Below, piece after piece: positions 8,667-18,695 of a DNA stretch of 64,000 nucleotides. The stretch covers positions 62,001-126,000 of the forward strand of contig NZ_SLVX01000010.1 in assembly GCF_004341885.1 (NCBI RefSeq), written 5' to 3'. Numbering within the stretch: the first letter of the stretch is position 1; each line of letters opens with the position of its first letter. Both the position numbers and the translations under genes were made by a program. Origin of the DNA: Shinella granuli. GTDB taxonomy: Bacteria > Pseudomonadota > Alphaproteobacteria > Rhizobiales > Rhizobiaceae. The notes beneath the pieces are model-generated. The model had not been told where the DNA came from. It worked only from the letters and a program-made list of their open reading frames with translations, and ran no database searches.

Positions 8667-9356
8667 TCAGGGGTGCAGTTCGACGGCGAGCCAGACGCTG
8701 TCGCTGTCCGCATAGTAGCGGTGCCAGGGATAGGTCCACTGGTTCTCGCCCGTCACCCGGCAGAAGGGATCGTGCGAATAGCCGATCGGCATCACCACGT
8801 CCTCGTAGAGCGTTGCCGCGCCGCGGGCCTTGAATTTCTGCATGCGGCCCAGCCCGTGGATCTGCGTGTGCGTTTCCAGGAACGGGTGCTCGTTGTGGAT
8901 GAAGCAATCCGTGTCGCCCGGCGACCACCAGAGATTGAGCTTCAGCGTGAAGACCTGCGGCGCCTCGGCCGCCGCGCGCTCATTGGTGAAGACGCGCGGG
9001 TCGAGCGTGACGGTGCCGATCTCGTCCTGCGCCGAGATGTAGAGCGGCGTGTCGCGCGGGAAGCTGCGGATGCGGTTGCCCAGCCAGTCCCAGCCGCGGA
9101 ACATGCAGCCGCCGAGATTGGTCGGGTTGACGACCTTGATGAGCGCCGCCCGCTCCGCCGAGCGGATGCGGCCACCCTTCAGCCAGGTCGACTTCCATGC
9201 CGGCACGATGGCGGGGTGCTCGTCGCCCGTCACCATCGGGGTGGGGCTGATATTGACCACGACGGCGTCCGCCACATCGTAGTCGACCACGTTCTCAACC
9301 AGCTTTGCCGAAATGAAGTCGTCTGCGAAAGCCAGGTCTCTGCTCAGGTTCTGCAC
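8667..9356 (-). CDS. Hypothetical protein, possibly cupin-fold
   Basis: This 229-residue protein is of uncertain family. The second half is rich in histidine, aspartate and aromatic residues in an order seen in cupins: FIHNEHPFLETHTQIHGLG near residue 150, MPIGYSHDPF near 195, and a C-terminal YPWHRYYADSDSVWLAVEL that would supply the last histidine and glutamate. A metal-binding isomerase or dioxygenase role is possible but unproven. No signal peptide or membrane segment is visible. It is convergent with the Xre regulator (10 bases apart) and divergent from the ThDP gene. The intervening promoter region carries the TGACGC palindrome, so it probably belongs to the same regulon. Confidence 0.6.
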   Translation of the reverse strand: MQNLSRDLAFADDFISAKLVENVVDYDVADAVVVNISPTPMVTGDEHPAIVPAWKSTWLKGGRIRSAERAALIKVVNPTNLGGCMFRGWDWLGNRIRSFPRDTPLYISAQDEIGTVTLDPRVFTNERAAAEAPQVFTLKLNLWWSPGDTDCFIHNEHPFLETHTQIHGLGRMQKFKARGAATLYEDVVMPIGYSHDPFCRVTGENQWTYPWHRYYADSDSVWLAVELHP

Positions 9357-9577
9357 GGCGGTGCCTCTTTTGTCTGTCCGTATCCTGAGAAAGCCATAGC
9401 GCGCGCCGCGAAAAAAGTGCGCGCCGGAATTAATTTATTCGCATGACGACGCGGTGTCAGCTTCACTTTGCGCAGGATGGCTTTCTCCGTGGGCATCCGC
9501 TCATTCCAGCCAGGGCGCGTGCGGACCGTCACGAAATGGCCAGACCGGCGGTGGCGCGTTCGGCGTGAGCGGAAACT

Positions 9578-9618
9578 ATGACGCAGAACTGCTTTTGGAG
9601 TGCGTCATCTCGCGTCAG
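9578..9618. promoter_or_regulatory. TGACGC palindrome in the cupin-like / ThDP divergent promoter region
   Basis: ATGACGCA (9578-9585) and TGCGTCAT (9601-9608) form a perfect 8-bp inverted repeat with 15 bases between the arms, and a third half-site CGCGTCAG follows at 9611-9618. The 376-bp gap 9357-9732 holds no convincing gene, and this cluster is its most distinctive element. It lies about 125 bases before the ThDP start and 220 before the cupin-like start. The half-site recurs before the Xre regulator gene. Confidence 0.45.
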
Positions 9619-9732
9619 TGTTTCGATGGCTGCGAACTTGCGGCGGCGCTCCGCTCGGCCGAAGAATAAGCCCATCGCTGGAAGGCGTCCCTTCCTGCTC
9701 ACGAGACAACGATATTTCAGAGGGTCGATCAC

Positions 9733-11535
9733 ATGAAACTGACAGGTGGCCAAGTCGTCGCGAAAGCGTTGAAGGAATACGGCGTCGAATATGTGGCGGG
9801 CGTGCCGGGCCATGGCATCTGGTCGCTGTTCGACGCCTTCCTGCAGGAAGGCTCGGAGATCCCCTTCATCCAGGTGATGCACGAGCAGAGCGCGGTTCAC
9901 ATGGCGGACGGCTATTATCGCGCCTCCGGCAAGCCGATGGCCTGCTCCACCTCGGTCGGCCCGGGCGCGGCCAACACCATCATCGGCCTTGCAACCGCCT
10001 ATTGCGATTCCACCTCGCTCTTCTACATCTCCGGTTCGCCCCAGACCTACATGCACGGCCACGGCACGATGCAGGAACTGGAGCGCCAGCAGGACAACGC
10101 CTTCCCGCGCATCACCGAGCAGGTGACCAAGCGCGCCTGGCAGGCCAATTCGGTGCAGGTCCTCCCAAGCATCATGCACCGCGCCTTCAGCGAGTTGCTG
10201 ACCGGCCGCCCGGGTCCGGTTCACGTCGAAGTGCCGATGGACGTTCAGGTCGAGGCGGCGGATGTCACCATCCATCCGCTCGGCAAGCGCCTGCCGGTCG
10301 GCGTGGCCTATCCGGATCCGAAGGCCGTCGAGGCGGCGCTGAAGGTGCTCCTTGCCGCCGAACGCCCGGTCATCGTCGCCGGCGGCGGCGCGATCACGGC
10401 GAACGCCTCGGCCGAACTGACGCGCCTTGCCGAAAAGCTCGGCGCGGCCGTCTCCATCACCTGGAACGGCAAGGGTGCGATCTCCGAGGATCACGCGCTG
10501 TTCATCGGCGCGGTCGGCCAGACGGGCACGACCTGCGGCAACAAGATCACCGCCTCGGCCGACGTCGTCGTCTCGGTCGGCTGCCGCTTCACCGACTGGT
10601 CGGCCTCCTCCTACGCCAAGGGCGTCTCCTTCTCGATCCCCTCAGCCAAGCTGATCCATATCGACCTCGACCCGCGCGAGATCGGCAAGAATTACGAGAC
10701 CGAGGTCGGCATCGTCGCCGACGCCAAGGTGACGCTGGAGGCGATCCTGTCGCTCATTTCCGATGCGGACTCGCAGAAGATGCTGGCGCGCCGTGAAAAT
10801 TTCCTCGCCGACGTGCAGAAGGCCAAGGCCGACTGGCGCGCCCAGGTCGAGCCGCGCGAAAACAGCCGCGAGACGCCCTTTACCTCGCAGCGCCCGCTGA
10901 TGGCGCTGCGCAAGGTCCTCGACCGCGACGGCATCGTCGTCGTCGGCTCGGGCAATACGCAAGGCTCGGTGAAGCAGAGTTTCCCGGTCTACGAGCCGCG
11001 CACGCACCTCACCTCCGGTTCCTATTCGCCGATGGGCTGGGCGGTGCCGGCGGCGATGGGCGCCAAGCTCGCCTGCCCGGACCGGCAGGTCGTCGCCATC
11101 GTCGGCGACGGCGACTTCATGATGTCGCTGCCGGAAATGGGCACCGCGGTCATGAACGGCATCAACGTCGTATTCCTCGTTCTGAACAACCAGGGCTACA
11201 TGTCGATCCGCGGCGGGCAGCGCAAGTTCATGGGCCGCCACATCGCCTCCGAGTTCAACCACCACGCCGGCAACGGCGCGCCCTATTCGGCCGATATCGC
11301 CGCCTCCGCCAGGGCCTTCGGCCTCCAGGCCTGGAAGGTCGAGAAGGATGAGGACCTTGAAAGCAGCCTGAAGGCGGCGCTCGACTGCGGCGGCCCGGCC
11401 CTCGTCGAAGTCATCGTCTCGCGGGATGCCGCCGGCCCGTTCGCCACCGGCTGGTGGGACTTCCCGTCGCCGGCCTATTACGAGAAGGAGCAGGCCGCCT
11501 ACGCGGACATGCGCGCCCTCGAACAGCATCTCTAA
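9733..11535 (+). CDS. Thiamine-diphosphate-dependent enzyme (acetolactate synthase / IolD-like superfamily)
   Basis: This 600-residue protein has the three-domain layout of ThDP decarboxylases and synthases. The N-terminal pyrimidine-binding domain holds the activating glutamate in HEQSAVHMADGYYRASG (about residue 51). A central domain follows (about 200-340). The C-terminal PP domain has the Mg-ThDP motif GDGDF near residue 457, with its partner LNNQGYMSI about 30 residues later. Superfamily members decarboxylate 2-oxo acids, ligate aldehydes or open cyclic diones (IolD). It differs from sulfoacetaldehyde acetyltransferase in wording and has no small subunit nearby, so it is unlikely to make branched-chain amino acids. 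A HisD-like dehydrogenase follows 91 bases later, which suggests consecutive steps on a polyol- or hydroxyacid-derived compound. Confidence 0.85.
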   Translation: MKLTGGQVVAKALKEYGVEYVAGVPGHGIWSLFDAFLQEGSEIPFIQVMHEQSAVHMADGYYRASGKPMACSTSVGPGAANTIIGLATAYCDSTSLFYISGSPQTYMHGHGTMQELERQQDNAFPRITEQVTKRAWQANSVQVLPSIMHRAFSELLTGRPGPVHVEVPMDVQVEAADVTIHPLGKRLPVGVAYPDPKAVEAALKVLLAAERPVIVAGGGAITANASAELTRLAEKLGAAVSITWNGKGAISEDHALFIGAVGQTGTTCGNKITASADVVVSVGCRFTDWSASSYAKGVSFSIPSAKLIHIDLDPREIGKNYETEVGIVADAKVTLEAILSLISDADSQKMLARRENFLADVQKAKADWRAQVEPRENSRETPFTSQRPLMALRKVLDRDGIVVVGSGNTQGSVKQSFPVYEPRTHLTSGSYSPMGWAVPAAMGAKLACPDRQVVAIVGDGDFMMSLPEMGTAVMNGINVVFLVLNNQGYMSIRGGQRKFMGRHIASEFNHHAGNGAPYSADIAASARAFGLQAWKVEKDEDLESSLKAALDCGGPALVEVIVSRDAAGPFATGWWDFPSPAYYEKEQAAYADMRALEQHL

Positions 11536-11545
11536 AATCCCGGCG

Positions 11546-11563
11546 GGGAGGCATCCGCCTCCC
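11546..11563 (+). terminator. Short GC hairpin after the ThDP gene
   Basis: GGGAGGC-ATCC-GCCTCCC forms a perfect 7-bp stem with a 4-base loop 10 bases after the stop codon. No T-run follows, so it may only stabilise the 3' end or attenuate transcription before the HisD-like gene. Confidence 0.35.
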
Positions 11564-11626
11564 TTGCCCTCCCAAGACGATTGACAACGCGGCGCCGACG
11601 GCGGCCGTGAACGAAGAGACTTTGTC

Positions 11627-12940
11627 ATGATACGCCACATCAAAACAGCCAAGGCCTCCATCGAGCAGGGCGGCACCGACAGCGCGGTCACCAGGACGGT
11701 CGAGGCCCTTCTCGCGAAGGTCCGGGACGGCGGAGACAAGGCGGTTCGCGCGCTCTCGGTCCAGTTCGACGGCTTCGACCGGGAAACCTACCGCCTGACG
11801 AAGGAAGAGATCGCGCACTGCATCAATTCGCTTGCGCCGCGGGAACGGGAGGACCTGGATTTCGCCCAGGACCAGATCCGCCGGTTCGCCGAAGCGCAGA
11901 AGGCGGCATTGAAGGACATCGAGGTCGAGACGCTGCCGGGTGTCGTGCTTGGCCACAGGAACGTGCCGATCCAGAATGTCGGATGTTACGTGCCGGGCGG
12001 CAAATATCCGCTGCTCGCCTCCGCCCACATGACGGTGCTGACGGCGCGCGTCGCTGGCTGCGAGCGCATCATCACCTGTGCTCCGCCGTTCCAGGGCAGG
12101 ATCGCGGAAAAGATCGTGGCGGCACAGGCGCTTGCCGGCGCGGACGAGATCTATTGCCTCGGCGGCGTGCAGGCCATTGCCGCCATGGCCTATGGTACCG
12201 AGACGATCGAGCCCGTCGACATGCTCGCCGGCCCCGGCAATGCCTATGTGGCGGAAGCCAAGCGCCTGCTCTTCGGCCATGTCGGCATCGACCTTTTCGC
12301 CGGCCCGACGGAAACGCTTGTCATCGCCGATGACAGCGTCGACGGCGAACTGGTGGCGACCGACCTCCTCGGCCAGGCCGAGCACGGGGTGAACTCGCCC
12401 GCGATCCTCATCACCAATTCGGAGAAGCTGGCGCGCGATACGCTGGCGGAGATCGAGCGCCTTCTGCAGATCCTGCCGACGGCGGCCGTCGCCGGCAAGG
12501 CCTGGGAGGATTTCGGCGAGATCATCCTGTGCGACACCGTCGATGAAATGGTGGCGGAAGGCGACCGCGTCGCCTCCGAGCATGTGCAGGTCATGACCCG
12601 CGACCCGGACTATTTCCTTCGGAAGATGAAGAACTACGGCGCGCTGTTCCTCGGCGCCCGCACCAATGTCGCCTTCGGCGACAAGGTGATCGGCACGAAC
12701 CACACCCTGCCGACCAACAAGGCGGCCCGCTACACCGGCGGCCTCTGGGTCGGGAAGTTCCTGAAGACCTGCACCTACCAGAAGGTCCTGACCGACGAGG
12801 CCTCCGCCCTGATCGGCGCCTACAGCTCGCGGCTCTGCCTGATGGAAGGGTTTTCCGGCCATGCCGAGCAGGCCAACATCCGCGTCCGCCGCTACGGCGG
12901 CCGGAATGTCGGCTACGCGATGCCCGCAGACCCCGTTTAA
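11627..12940 (+). CDS. HisD-like zinc dehydrogenase (histidinol / sulfopropanediol dehydrogenase family)
   Basis: This 437-residue member of the HisD family oxidises a primary alcohol to an acid in two NAD-dependent steps. The expected zinc and catalytic residues are present: Gln and His in LLGQAEHG near 250, Glu-His in ASEHVQ near 317, Asp in [15 protein letters not shown] near 351, and the C-terminal His in GFSGHAEQ near 411. [13 protein letters not shown] and AGPTE are also typical. It lies in a catabolic operon next to a ThDP enzyme and a sugar-type transporter, not with histidine genes, so a HpsN-like or polyol-oxidising role is more likely than histidine synthesis. The 60-bp gap to the binding protein suggests cotranscription. 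Confidence 0.82.
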   Translation: MIRHIKTAKASIEQGGTDSAVTRTVEALLAKVRDGGDKAVRALSVQFDGFDRETYRLTKEEIAHCINSLAPREREDLDFAQDQIRRFAEAQKAALKDIEVETLPGVVLGHRNVPIQNVGCYVPGGKYPLLASAHMTVLTARVAGCERIITCAPPFQGRIAEKIVAAQALAGADEIYCLGGVQAIAAMAYGTETIEPVDMLAGPGNAYVAEAKRLLFGHVGIDLFAGPTETLVIADDSVDGELVATDLLGQAEHGVNSPAILITNSEKLARDTLAEIERLLQILPTAAVAGKAWEDFGEIILCDTVDEMVAEGDRVASEHVQVMTRDPDYFLRKMKNYGALFLGARTNVAFGDKVIGTNHTLPTNKAARYTGGLWVGKFLKTCTYQKVLTDEASALIGAYSSRLCLMEGFSGHAEQANIRVRRYGGRNVGYAMPADPV

Positions 12941-13000
12941 CAACCACGCACAGAGCCTGCCAAGGGCCGCGACCAAAACTCAACCAGAGAGGATGAAACC

Positions 13001-14248
13001 ATGTCCAGATTTATCGCCACAGCGCTTGCGGCGACCATGCTCGTGCCCGTTGCAGCCCATGCGGAGGGCCAGATCGAAGTCCTGCACCACTGGGTCTCGC
13101 AGAGCGAGGTCGACGCGCTCAATGTCATCCGCAAGGAGCTCGAGGCCAAGGGCTTCGAGTGGAAGGATTCGGCGGTCGGCGGCATGAGCGGCGCCAATGC
13201 CCAGCAGGCGCTGCGCTCGCGCCTGACGGCGGGCAACCCGCCCGGCGCCATGCAGTTCCTCGGCTGGGAAGGCGTGCAATGGGCGGAACAGGGCGTCGTG
13301 CGCGACCTGAACGACCTTGCCACCGCCGGTGGCTGGCGCGAGGCGCTGGCCCCGCAGCTTCTGCCCTTCGTGACCTCGGGCGAGGCCTTCATCGCCGCGC
13401 CGATCAACATGCACCGCCAGAACTGGGTCTGGGCCAACAGGAAGCTCTTCGACGACGCCGGCGTTGCCGTTCCCAAGACCTGGGCGGAACTGATCGAGAC
13501 CGGCAAGACGCTCAAGGAGAAGGGCATCGTCCCGGTCGCGATGGGCGACGAGCCCTGGCAGATCGGCATCATCTTCGACGCGCTGCTCTCCGATATCAAC
13601 GGCCCGGAATTCTACCAGAAGACGGCAATCGATCTCGACCCCGAGGCGCTCGGCAGCCCTGAAATGGTGAAGGTTTTCGATATGCTGCGCGAGGTCCGCG
13701 GCCTCGTCGACGACAATTTCGTCGGCCGCGACTGGGCTGTCGCCACCGGCATGGTCATCAATGGCGAGGCGGCCATGCAGTTCATGGGCGACTGGGCGAA
13801 GGGCGAATTCCTCGCCAAGGGCCTGAAGCCCAACCAGGACTTCTACTGCTTCGCGACGCCGGGTGCGGTCACCTCCTTCCAGTATCTCATCGACAGTTTC
13901 GGCATGTTCACCGTCAGCGACGAGACCGTGCAGAAGGCCCAGGTCGCATTGGCCGAGACCATTATGGACCCGAAGGTCCAGAAGGGCTTCAACCTCATCA
14001 AGGGCTCGATCCCGGCGCGTAACGACGTGTCGGTCGACGATTTCGACGATTGCGCCAAGCTCGGCTACCAGGAGCGCGCGGCGGCGATCGAGAAGGGCAG
14101 CATGCAGGGCGCCATCACCCATGGCTTTGCCGCAAAGCCGGAATTCGCCTCCGTCTTCAGCGATGTGGCCGCGCAGTTCTTCGTCGGCAAGATGAGCTCC
14201 GAAGACGCCGTCAAGATGCTGGTCTCCGGCATCGACAACGCCCGGTAA
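13001..14248 (+). CDS. Carbohydrate ABC transporter, periplasmic binding protein (CUT1)
   Basis: This 415-residue family-1 solute-binding protein has a Sec signal peptide (MSRFIATALAATMLVPVAAHA, cleavage near residue 21). The mature start EGQIEVLHHWVSQSEVDAL and the later ANRKLFDDAGVAVPKTWAEL are typical of glucose/mannose (GtsA-like) and related sugar receptors. A hinge motif, AMQFMGDWAKGEF, is near residue 265. It captures the substrate in the periplasm for the permeases at 14316 and 15202. The ribosome site AGAGAGGA precedes the ATG. A strong hairpin follows the gene, the usual way to raise binding-protein transcript above permease transcript. Confidence 0.93.
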   Translation: MSRFIATALAATMLVPVAAHAEGQIEVLHHWVSQSEVDALNVIRKELEAKGFEWKDSAVGGMSGANAQQALRSRLTAGNPPGAMQFLGWEGVQWAEQGVVRDLNDLATAGGWREALAPQLLPFVTSGEAFIAAPINMHRQNWVWANRKLFDDAGVAVPKTWAELIETGKTLKEKGIVPVAMGDEPWQIGIIFDALLSDINGPEFYQKTAIDLDPEALGSPEMVKVFDMLREVRGLVDDNFVGRDWAVATGMVINGEAAMQFMGDWAKGEFLAKGLKPNQDFYCFATPGAVTSFQYLIDSFGMFTVSDETVQKAQVALAETIMDPKVQKGFNLIKGSIPARNDVSVDDFDDCAKLGYQERAAAIEKGSMQGAITHGFAAKPEFASVFSDVAAQFFVGKMSSEDAVKMLVSGIDNAR

Positions 14249-14262
14249 CCCGCATCCCCATC

Positions 14263-14288
14263 GGAGGAGCCGGCGTGCCGGCTCCTCC
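14263..14288 (+). terminator. Strong hairpin between binding-protein and permease genes
   Basis: GGAGGAGCCGGC (14263-14274) pairs perfectly with GCCGGCTCCTCC (14277-14288). With no U-run it resembles the mRNA-stabilising stem-loops found after malE-type genes, which raise binding-protein expression over permeases. Confidence 0.5.
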
Positions 14289-14315
14289 CACAGTCCTTGC
14301 CATCGGAGCTGACCC

Positions 14316-15209
14316 ATGAGCGCCTCTACGCGCATGTCATCGCGATTGGCAGGCTGGCTGCCGCGCATCGTCGTCGCTCCCAGCCTGCTCGTCGTCATCG
14401 TCACGGTCTACCTGTTCATTCTCTGGACAGGCGTGATTTCCGTCACCTCGTCGAAATTCGTGCCGACCTACGATTTCGTCGGCCTCGAGCAATATGTCCG
14501 CCTGTGGGCGACGCCCCGCTGGCACACCGCCGTCGCCAATCTCTTCATCTTCTCCGCGCTGTTCCTCGCGCTCTCCACGGGGCTCGGGCTGCTCATGGCC
14601 ATCCTGCTCGACCAGAACATCCGGGCGGAAGGCGCGCTCCGTGCGATCTACCTCTACCCGATGGCGCTCTCCTTCATCGTGACGGGGACGGCCTGGAAGT
14701 GGATCATGAATCCCGGCCTCGGGGTGCAGAAGGTCGTCAACGATCTCGGCTGGACCGACTTCCGCTTCGACTGGATCACCAACCCCGACACGGCGATCTA
14801 CACCGTCGTCGTCGCCGGCGTCTGGCAGTCCTCAGGCTTCGCCATGGCGATCTTCCTTGCAGGCCTGCGCGGCATCGACAATTCCGTCATCAAGGCCGCG
14901 CAGATCGAAGGGGCCTCGCTGCCGCTGATCTACCGGCAGATCATCATCCCGATGCTGCGCCCCGCTATGCTGAGCGTCATCGTCCTCTTGAGCTACATCG
15001 CCATCAAGAGCTTCGACCTGGTTCTGGCGCTGACGAATGGCGGCCCCGGCACGGCGACCGAGCTGCCGTCGACCTTCATGTTCTCCGCCACCTTCCGCCG
15101 CAACCAGATGGGCGTCGGCGCGGCGAGTGCCGTGATGATGCTGATGACCGTCGCGGCCATCATCGTCCCCTACCTCTATTCCGAACTCCGGAGTGAGAAC
15201 AATGGCTGA
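14316..15209 (+). CDS. Carbohydrate ABC transporter permease (MalF-like)
   Basis: This 297-residue inner-membrane protein has about six hydrophobic helices, beginning with LLVVIVTVYLFILWTGVI. The EAA loop EGASLPLIYRQIIIPMLRP is near residue 200, followed by NGGPGTATELPSTFMF, a hallmark of CUT1 MalF/UgpA-type permeases. It forms the translocation pore with the product of 15202-16077. The two genes overlap by 8 bases. The substrate is not identifiable, but a mono- or disaccharide or polyol is likely from the receptor and the oxidoreductases downstream. Confidence 0.92.
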   Translation: MSASTRMSSRLAGWLPRIVVAPSLLVVIVTVYLFILWTGVISVTSSKFVPTYDFVGLEQYVRLWATPRWHTAVANLFIFSALFLALSTGLGLLMAILLDQNIRAEGALRAIYLYPMALSFIVTGTAWKWIMNPGLGVQKVVNDLGWTDFRFDWITNPDTAIYTVVVAGVWQSSGFAMAIFLAGLRGIDNSVIKAAQIEGASLPLIYRQIIIPMLRPAMLSVIVLLSYIAIKSFDLVLALTNGGPGTATELPSTFMFSATFRRNQMGVGAASAVMMLMTVAAIIVPYLYSELRSENNG

Positions 15210-16077
15210 AGCCCTTTCCCAATCCGGCAAGGCGCGGCTCGGCCGCCTCTTCGTCTACGGCTGCCTCGTCGTCGTCGCGCTCCTCTACCTCATGCCCCTC
15301 TGGGTCATGGTCGTGACGTCCCTGAAACCCCTCGACGAGATCTATGGCGGCTCGTTCATCGGCGTGCCCAAGGTGGTGACGCTCGATGCCTGGCGCGCGG
15401 CATGGTCTGAGGCCTGCATCGGCACGGAATGCACCGGCCTGAAACCCTATTTCGTCAACTCGCTGCTGATGGTGATCCCGGCGGTGGCGCTCTCGACCGG
15501 CATCGGCGCGATCAATGGCTACATCCTCACGAAATGGAGGTTTCCCGGCGCGAATTTCGTCTTCGGCCTCCTGCTGTTCGGCTGCTTCCTGCCCTACCAG
15601 GCGATCCTCATCCCCATGGCCCGTACGCTCGGCCTTCTGGGCCTTGCCGGTTCCATTCCCGGCCTCGTCGCCGTGCATGCCTCCTATGGCATCTGCTTCA
15701 CGACGCTGTTCTTCCGCAATTACTTCGTGTCGCTGCCGGATGAGCTGACCAAGGCGGCGATGGTCGACGGGGCGGGCTTCTTCCGCATCTTCTGGAGCGT
15801 CATCCTGCCGACCTCGATCCCGATCATCGTCGTCTCCTGCATCTGGCAGTTCACGCAGATCTGGAACGACTTCCTGTTCGGCGTCTCGTTCACATCAGGC
15901 TCCAGCAGTCCCATCACGGTGGCGCTCAACAACATCGTCAACGTGACCACCGGCCGCAAGCAGTACAATGTCGACATGGCCGCCGCCATGATCGCCGCCA
16001 TCCCAACCCTGGTCGTCTACATCGTCGCGGGCCGCTACTTCGTCCGCGGGCTGACGGCCGGCGCCGTGAAAGGCTGA
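15202..16077 (+). CDS. Carbohydrate ABC transporter permease (MalG-like)
   Basis: This 291-residue CUT1 permease of the MalG type has a first membrane helix in [20 protein letters not shown] and the EAA loop [20 protein letters not shown] at about residues 185-205. The start is the ATG at 15202, which overlaps the preceding stop; an upstream in-frame GTG at 15193 is possible but would extend the overlap. The ATPase gene begins 4 bases after the stop, so the transporter genes are tightly coupled. Confidence 0.92.
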   Translation: MAEALSQSGKARLGRLFVYGCLVVVALLYLMPLWVMVVTSLKPLDEIYGGSFIGVPKVVTLDAWRAAWSEACIGTECTGLKPYFVNSLLMVIPAVALSTGIGAINGYILTKWRFPGANFVFGLLLFGCFLPYQAILIPMARTLGLLGLAGSIPGLVAVHASYGICFTTLFFRNYFVSLPDELTKAAMVDGAGFFRIFWSVILPTSIPIIVVSCIWQFTQIWNDFLFGVSFTSGSSSPITVALNNIVNVTTGRKQYNVDMAAAMIAAIPTLVVYIVAGRYFVRGLTAGAVKG

Positions 16078-16081
16078 AGCC

Positions 16082-17182
16082 ATGTCCACTCTCGAAATCG
16101 ATCGCGTCCGCAAGGCCTATGGCCATCTCGAAGTCCTGAAGGAGGTGTCGATCTCCATCGGAACCGGCGACTTCCTCGTGCTGCTCGGCCCCTCCGGCTG
16201 CGGCAAGTCCACGCTGCTCAACATGATCGCCGGGCTGGAGACCATCACCGGTGGTCAGATCCGCATCGCCGGGAAGACCGTCAACGACCTCTCGCCGAAG
16301 GACCGGGACATCGCCATGGTGTTCCAGTCCTATGCGCTCTATCCGACGATGACGGTGCGGCAGAACATCGAGTTCGGCATGAAGATCCGCCGGATCGCCC
16401 AGGCCGACCGCGACAGGGCCGTGAAGACGGCGTCGGATCTCCTGCAGATCACCCATCTTCTCGACCGCAAGCCCTCGCAGCTTTCCGGCGGCCAGCGCCA
16501 GCGCGTCGCCATGGGGCGGGCCATCGTGCGCGAGCCGAAACTCTTCCTGTTCGACGAGCCGCTGTCGAACCTCGACGCCAAGCTGCGTGTCGACATGCGC
16601 ACCGAGATCAAGCGCCTGCATGCCCGCCTCGGCACGACCATCGTCTATGTCACGCATGACCAGATCGAGGCGATGACGCTCGCCACGCGCGTTGCCGTGA
16701 TGAAGGACGGCGTGGTGCAGCAGCTCGACGAGCCGCAGGCCGTCTACGACCGGCCGGCCAATGTCTATGTTGCCCGCTTCGTCGGCTCGCCGGCCATGAA
16801 CATCGTGCCGGCGGTGCTGGGGGCCGAGGGGGCCACGGCGACAGCCGTCATCGATATCGCCCGGCGGCCGGCGGCGCGCATCGGGGGCATTTCCCTCTCC
16901 GCGGAGGCGCTTCGCCGCTATGCGGGCAGGAAAGTACTGGTCGGCATCCGCCCGGAGAACTTCTCGATCGCCACGGCGAGTGCCGCACCAGCGCTGACCG
17001 TCGATTTCGACGTCGTCGAGCCGACGGGGCCGGATACGCTCGCCGTCTTCCAGCTCGGCGGCGTGGAGGTGACCGCCCGCCTTCCGCCACGCCAGGCCCA
17101 TGCGGGCCGCGAGGCCGCACTGGCGGTCGATACGTCCAAGATCGTGCTCTTCGACAGCGAAACCGAAACGCGCATCGACTGA
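16082..17182 (+). CDS. Carbohydrate ABC transporter ATPase (MalK/UgpC type)
   Basis: This 366-residue ATPase has Walker [10 protein letters not shown] at residues 36-44, the signature [19 protein letters not shown] near 135, Walker [17 protein letters not shown], and the switch region [16 protein letters not shown]. The C-terminal third (after about residue 235) is the OB-fold/TOBE regulatory domain of MalK-type proteins, with [11 protein letters not shown] near 285. It energises sugar import through the two permeases encoded immediately upstream. A GMC oxidoreductase starts 10 bases downstream, which ties uptake to oxidation. Confidence 0.94.
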   Translation: MSTLEIDRVRKAYGHLEVLKEVSISIGTGDFLVLLGPSGCGKSTLLNMIAGLETITGGQIRIAGKTVNDLSPKDRDIAMVFQSYALYPTMTVRQNIEFGMKIRRIAQADRDRAVKTASDLLQITHLLDRKPSQLSGGQRQRVAMGRAIVREPKLFLFDEPLSNLDAKLRVDMRTEIKRLHARLGTTIVYVTHDQIEAMTLATRVAVMKDGVVQQLDEPQAVYDRPANVYVARFVGSPAMNIVPAVLGAEGATATAVIDIARRPAARIGGISLSAEALRRYAGRKVLVGIRPENFSIATASAAPALTVDFDVVEPTGPDTLAVFQLGGVEVTARLPPRQAHAGREAALAVDTSKIVLFDSETETRID

Positions 17183-17192
17183 AAGATTTTTT

Positions 17193-18695
17193 ATGACCGA
17201 GACGGCAGACATCGTCATCATCGGCTCCGGCATCGGCGGAGCGTCCCTGGCGCACAGCCTTGCGCCTTCGGGCCTCAAGATCGTCATTCTCGAACGGGGC
17301 GTGCATCTGACGGACAGTCCAGAGGCGCGTGACGATGTCGCCATCTTCCAGAAGGGCTTCTACCGGTCCTCGGAGGAATGGCTGGGCACGGATGGCGAGA
17401 GTTTCCTGCCGGGCAACTACTATTATGTCGGCGGCAATTCGAAGTTCTTCGGCGCGGTCATGTACCGGTACCGCCGCGAGGATTTTGCACCGCGGCCGCA
17501 TATGGACGGTGCGTCCCCCGGCTGGCCGATGTCCTACGAGGACCTGTCGCCCTGGTATGACGCGGCCGAGCACGTTTTCAGGGTACGCGGCTCGACCACG
17601 GACGACCCGACGGAGCCGCGGCATGAAAGACCCTATTCCTACCCGCCGGTTCCCGACGAGCCGGCGATCGCCGCCGTCCGCCGCCGGCTGGAGAAGGCGG
17701 GCATCCATCCGGCCTCCCTTCCGCTGTCGATCGATCTCGACGCCTGGCTGAAACGGGCGCCGACGGGGTGGGATGCGTTTCCGAACACCGGAACGGGCAA
17801 GATCGATGCGGAGGTGGGGCCGCTCGCCAGCGCGCTTGCCCATCCCAATGTCAGCCTCGTGACCGGTGCCAGCGTCATGCGCCTCGAAACGGACGGGGCC
17901 GGGCGCCGCGTCACCGCGGCCGTCTACAGGAAGGACGGCGTGGAGCATCGCATTTCCGCCGGCCGCTTCGCCGTTGCCGCCGGCGCGGTCCAGTCCGCGG
18001 CGCTTCTCCTGCGCTCGGCCAATGGGACGCATCCGGCCGGTCTCGGCAACAGTTCGGACCAGCTCGGGCGCAATTTCATGAACCACAACACGACGGCGAT
18101 GCTGACGATCCGTCCTTTCGCCGCCAACAGTTGCGTCTACCAGAAGACCATCGCCTTCAACGATTTCTACAACGAGGACAACGAATACGGTTTCCCGCTC
18201 GGCAATGTCCAGCTCCTCGGCCACATCACCGGCAACATCCTCAAGGCCAACCTGCCGATGCCGGCGCCGGCCTGGTTTGCACGGCTGGTGGCGCGCTATG
18301 CCTATGGCTGGTTCCTGACGAGCGAGGACCTGCCCAATCCGGAAAGCCGGGTCATGGTGCGGGACGATCGCATCGTCATGCACTGGATCCGCTCCAACAT
18401 GCGGGCGCATGAGGCGCTGATCGCGAAAACCCGCGCCGTCATGCGCAAGGCGGGGTTCCCGATCGTGCTGACGCACACCTTCGGCCGCAAGACGACATCG
18501 CATCAATGCGGCACGGCGCGCATGGGCCATGATCCGCAAAGTTCGGTCGTCGATCTCGATTGCCGCAGCCACGATGTCGAGAACCTCTACATCACGGATG
18601 CCTCCGTGTTGCCGACCTCGGCCGCCGTCAATCCGGCACTCACCATCGCTGCCCTCGCCATCAAGGCCGGCAGCGCCATTGCAGGGGGAAAGTGA
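17193..18695 (+). CDS. GMC family FAD-dependent oxidoreductase 1
   Basis: This 500-residue flavoprotein has an N-terminal dinucleotide fold (IVIIGSGIGGASLAHSL) and a glutamate-ended strand (IVILERG) for FAD. The GNYYYVGGNSKFFGAVMYRY segment near residue 75 and the C-terminal SHQCGTARMG near 431, where the active-site histidine is expected, place it with pyranose-oxidase and glucoside-3-dehydrogenase-like GMC enzymes. Such enzymes oxidise a sugar hydroxyl, often at C3, and pass electrons to an acceptor. No Tat signal is seen, so it is probably cytosolic or needs a partner. It starts 10 bases after the transporter ATPase and overlaps the next GMC gene by one base. Confidence 0.85.
   Translation: MTETADIVIIGSGIGGASLAHSLAPSGLKIVILERGVHLTDSPEARDDVAIFQKGFYRSSEEWLGTDGESFLPGNYYYVGGNSKFFGAVMYRYRREDFAPRPHMDGASPGWPMSYEDLSPWYDAAEHVFRVRGSTTDDPTEPRHERPYSYPPVPDEPAIAAVRRRLEKAGIHPASLPLSIDLDAWLKRAPTGWDAFPNTGTGKIDAEVGPLASALAHPNVSLVTGASVMRLETDGAGRRVTAAVYRKDGVEHRISAGRFAVAAGAVQSAALLLRSANGTHPAGLGNSSDQLGRNFMNHNTTAMLTIRPFAANSCVYQKTIAFNDFYNEDNEYGFPLGNVQLLGHITGNILKANLPMPAPAWFARLVARYAYGWFLTSEDLPNPESRVMVRDDRIVMHWIRSNMRAHEALIAKTRAVMRKAGFPIVLTHTFGRKTTSHQCGTARMGHDPQSSVVDLDCRSHDVENLYITDASVLPTSAAVNPALTIAALAIKAGSAIAGGK

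Noticed and set aside
9733-11535. Naming the ThDP gene iolD, ilvB or xsc
   Set aside because: There is no small subunit or complete inositol operon, and the wording differs from sulfoacetaldehyde acetyltransferase; only the superfamily is safe.
11627-12940. Reading the HisD-like gene as histidine biosynthesis
   Set aside because: Family residues are present but no other his gene is nearby and the operon is catabolic, so a biosynthetic label would mislead.
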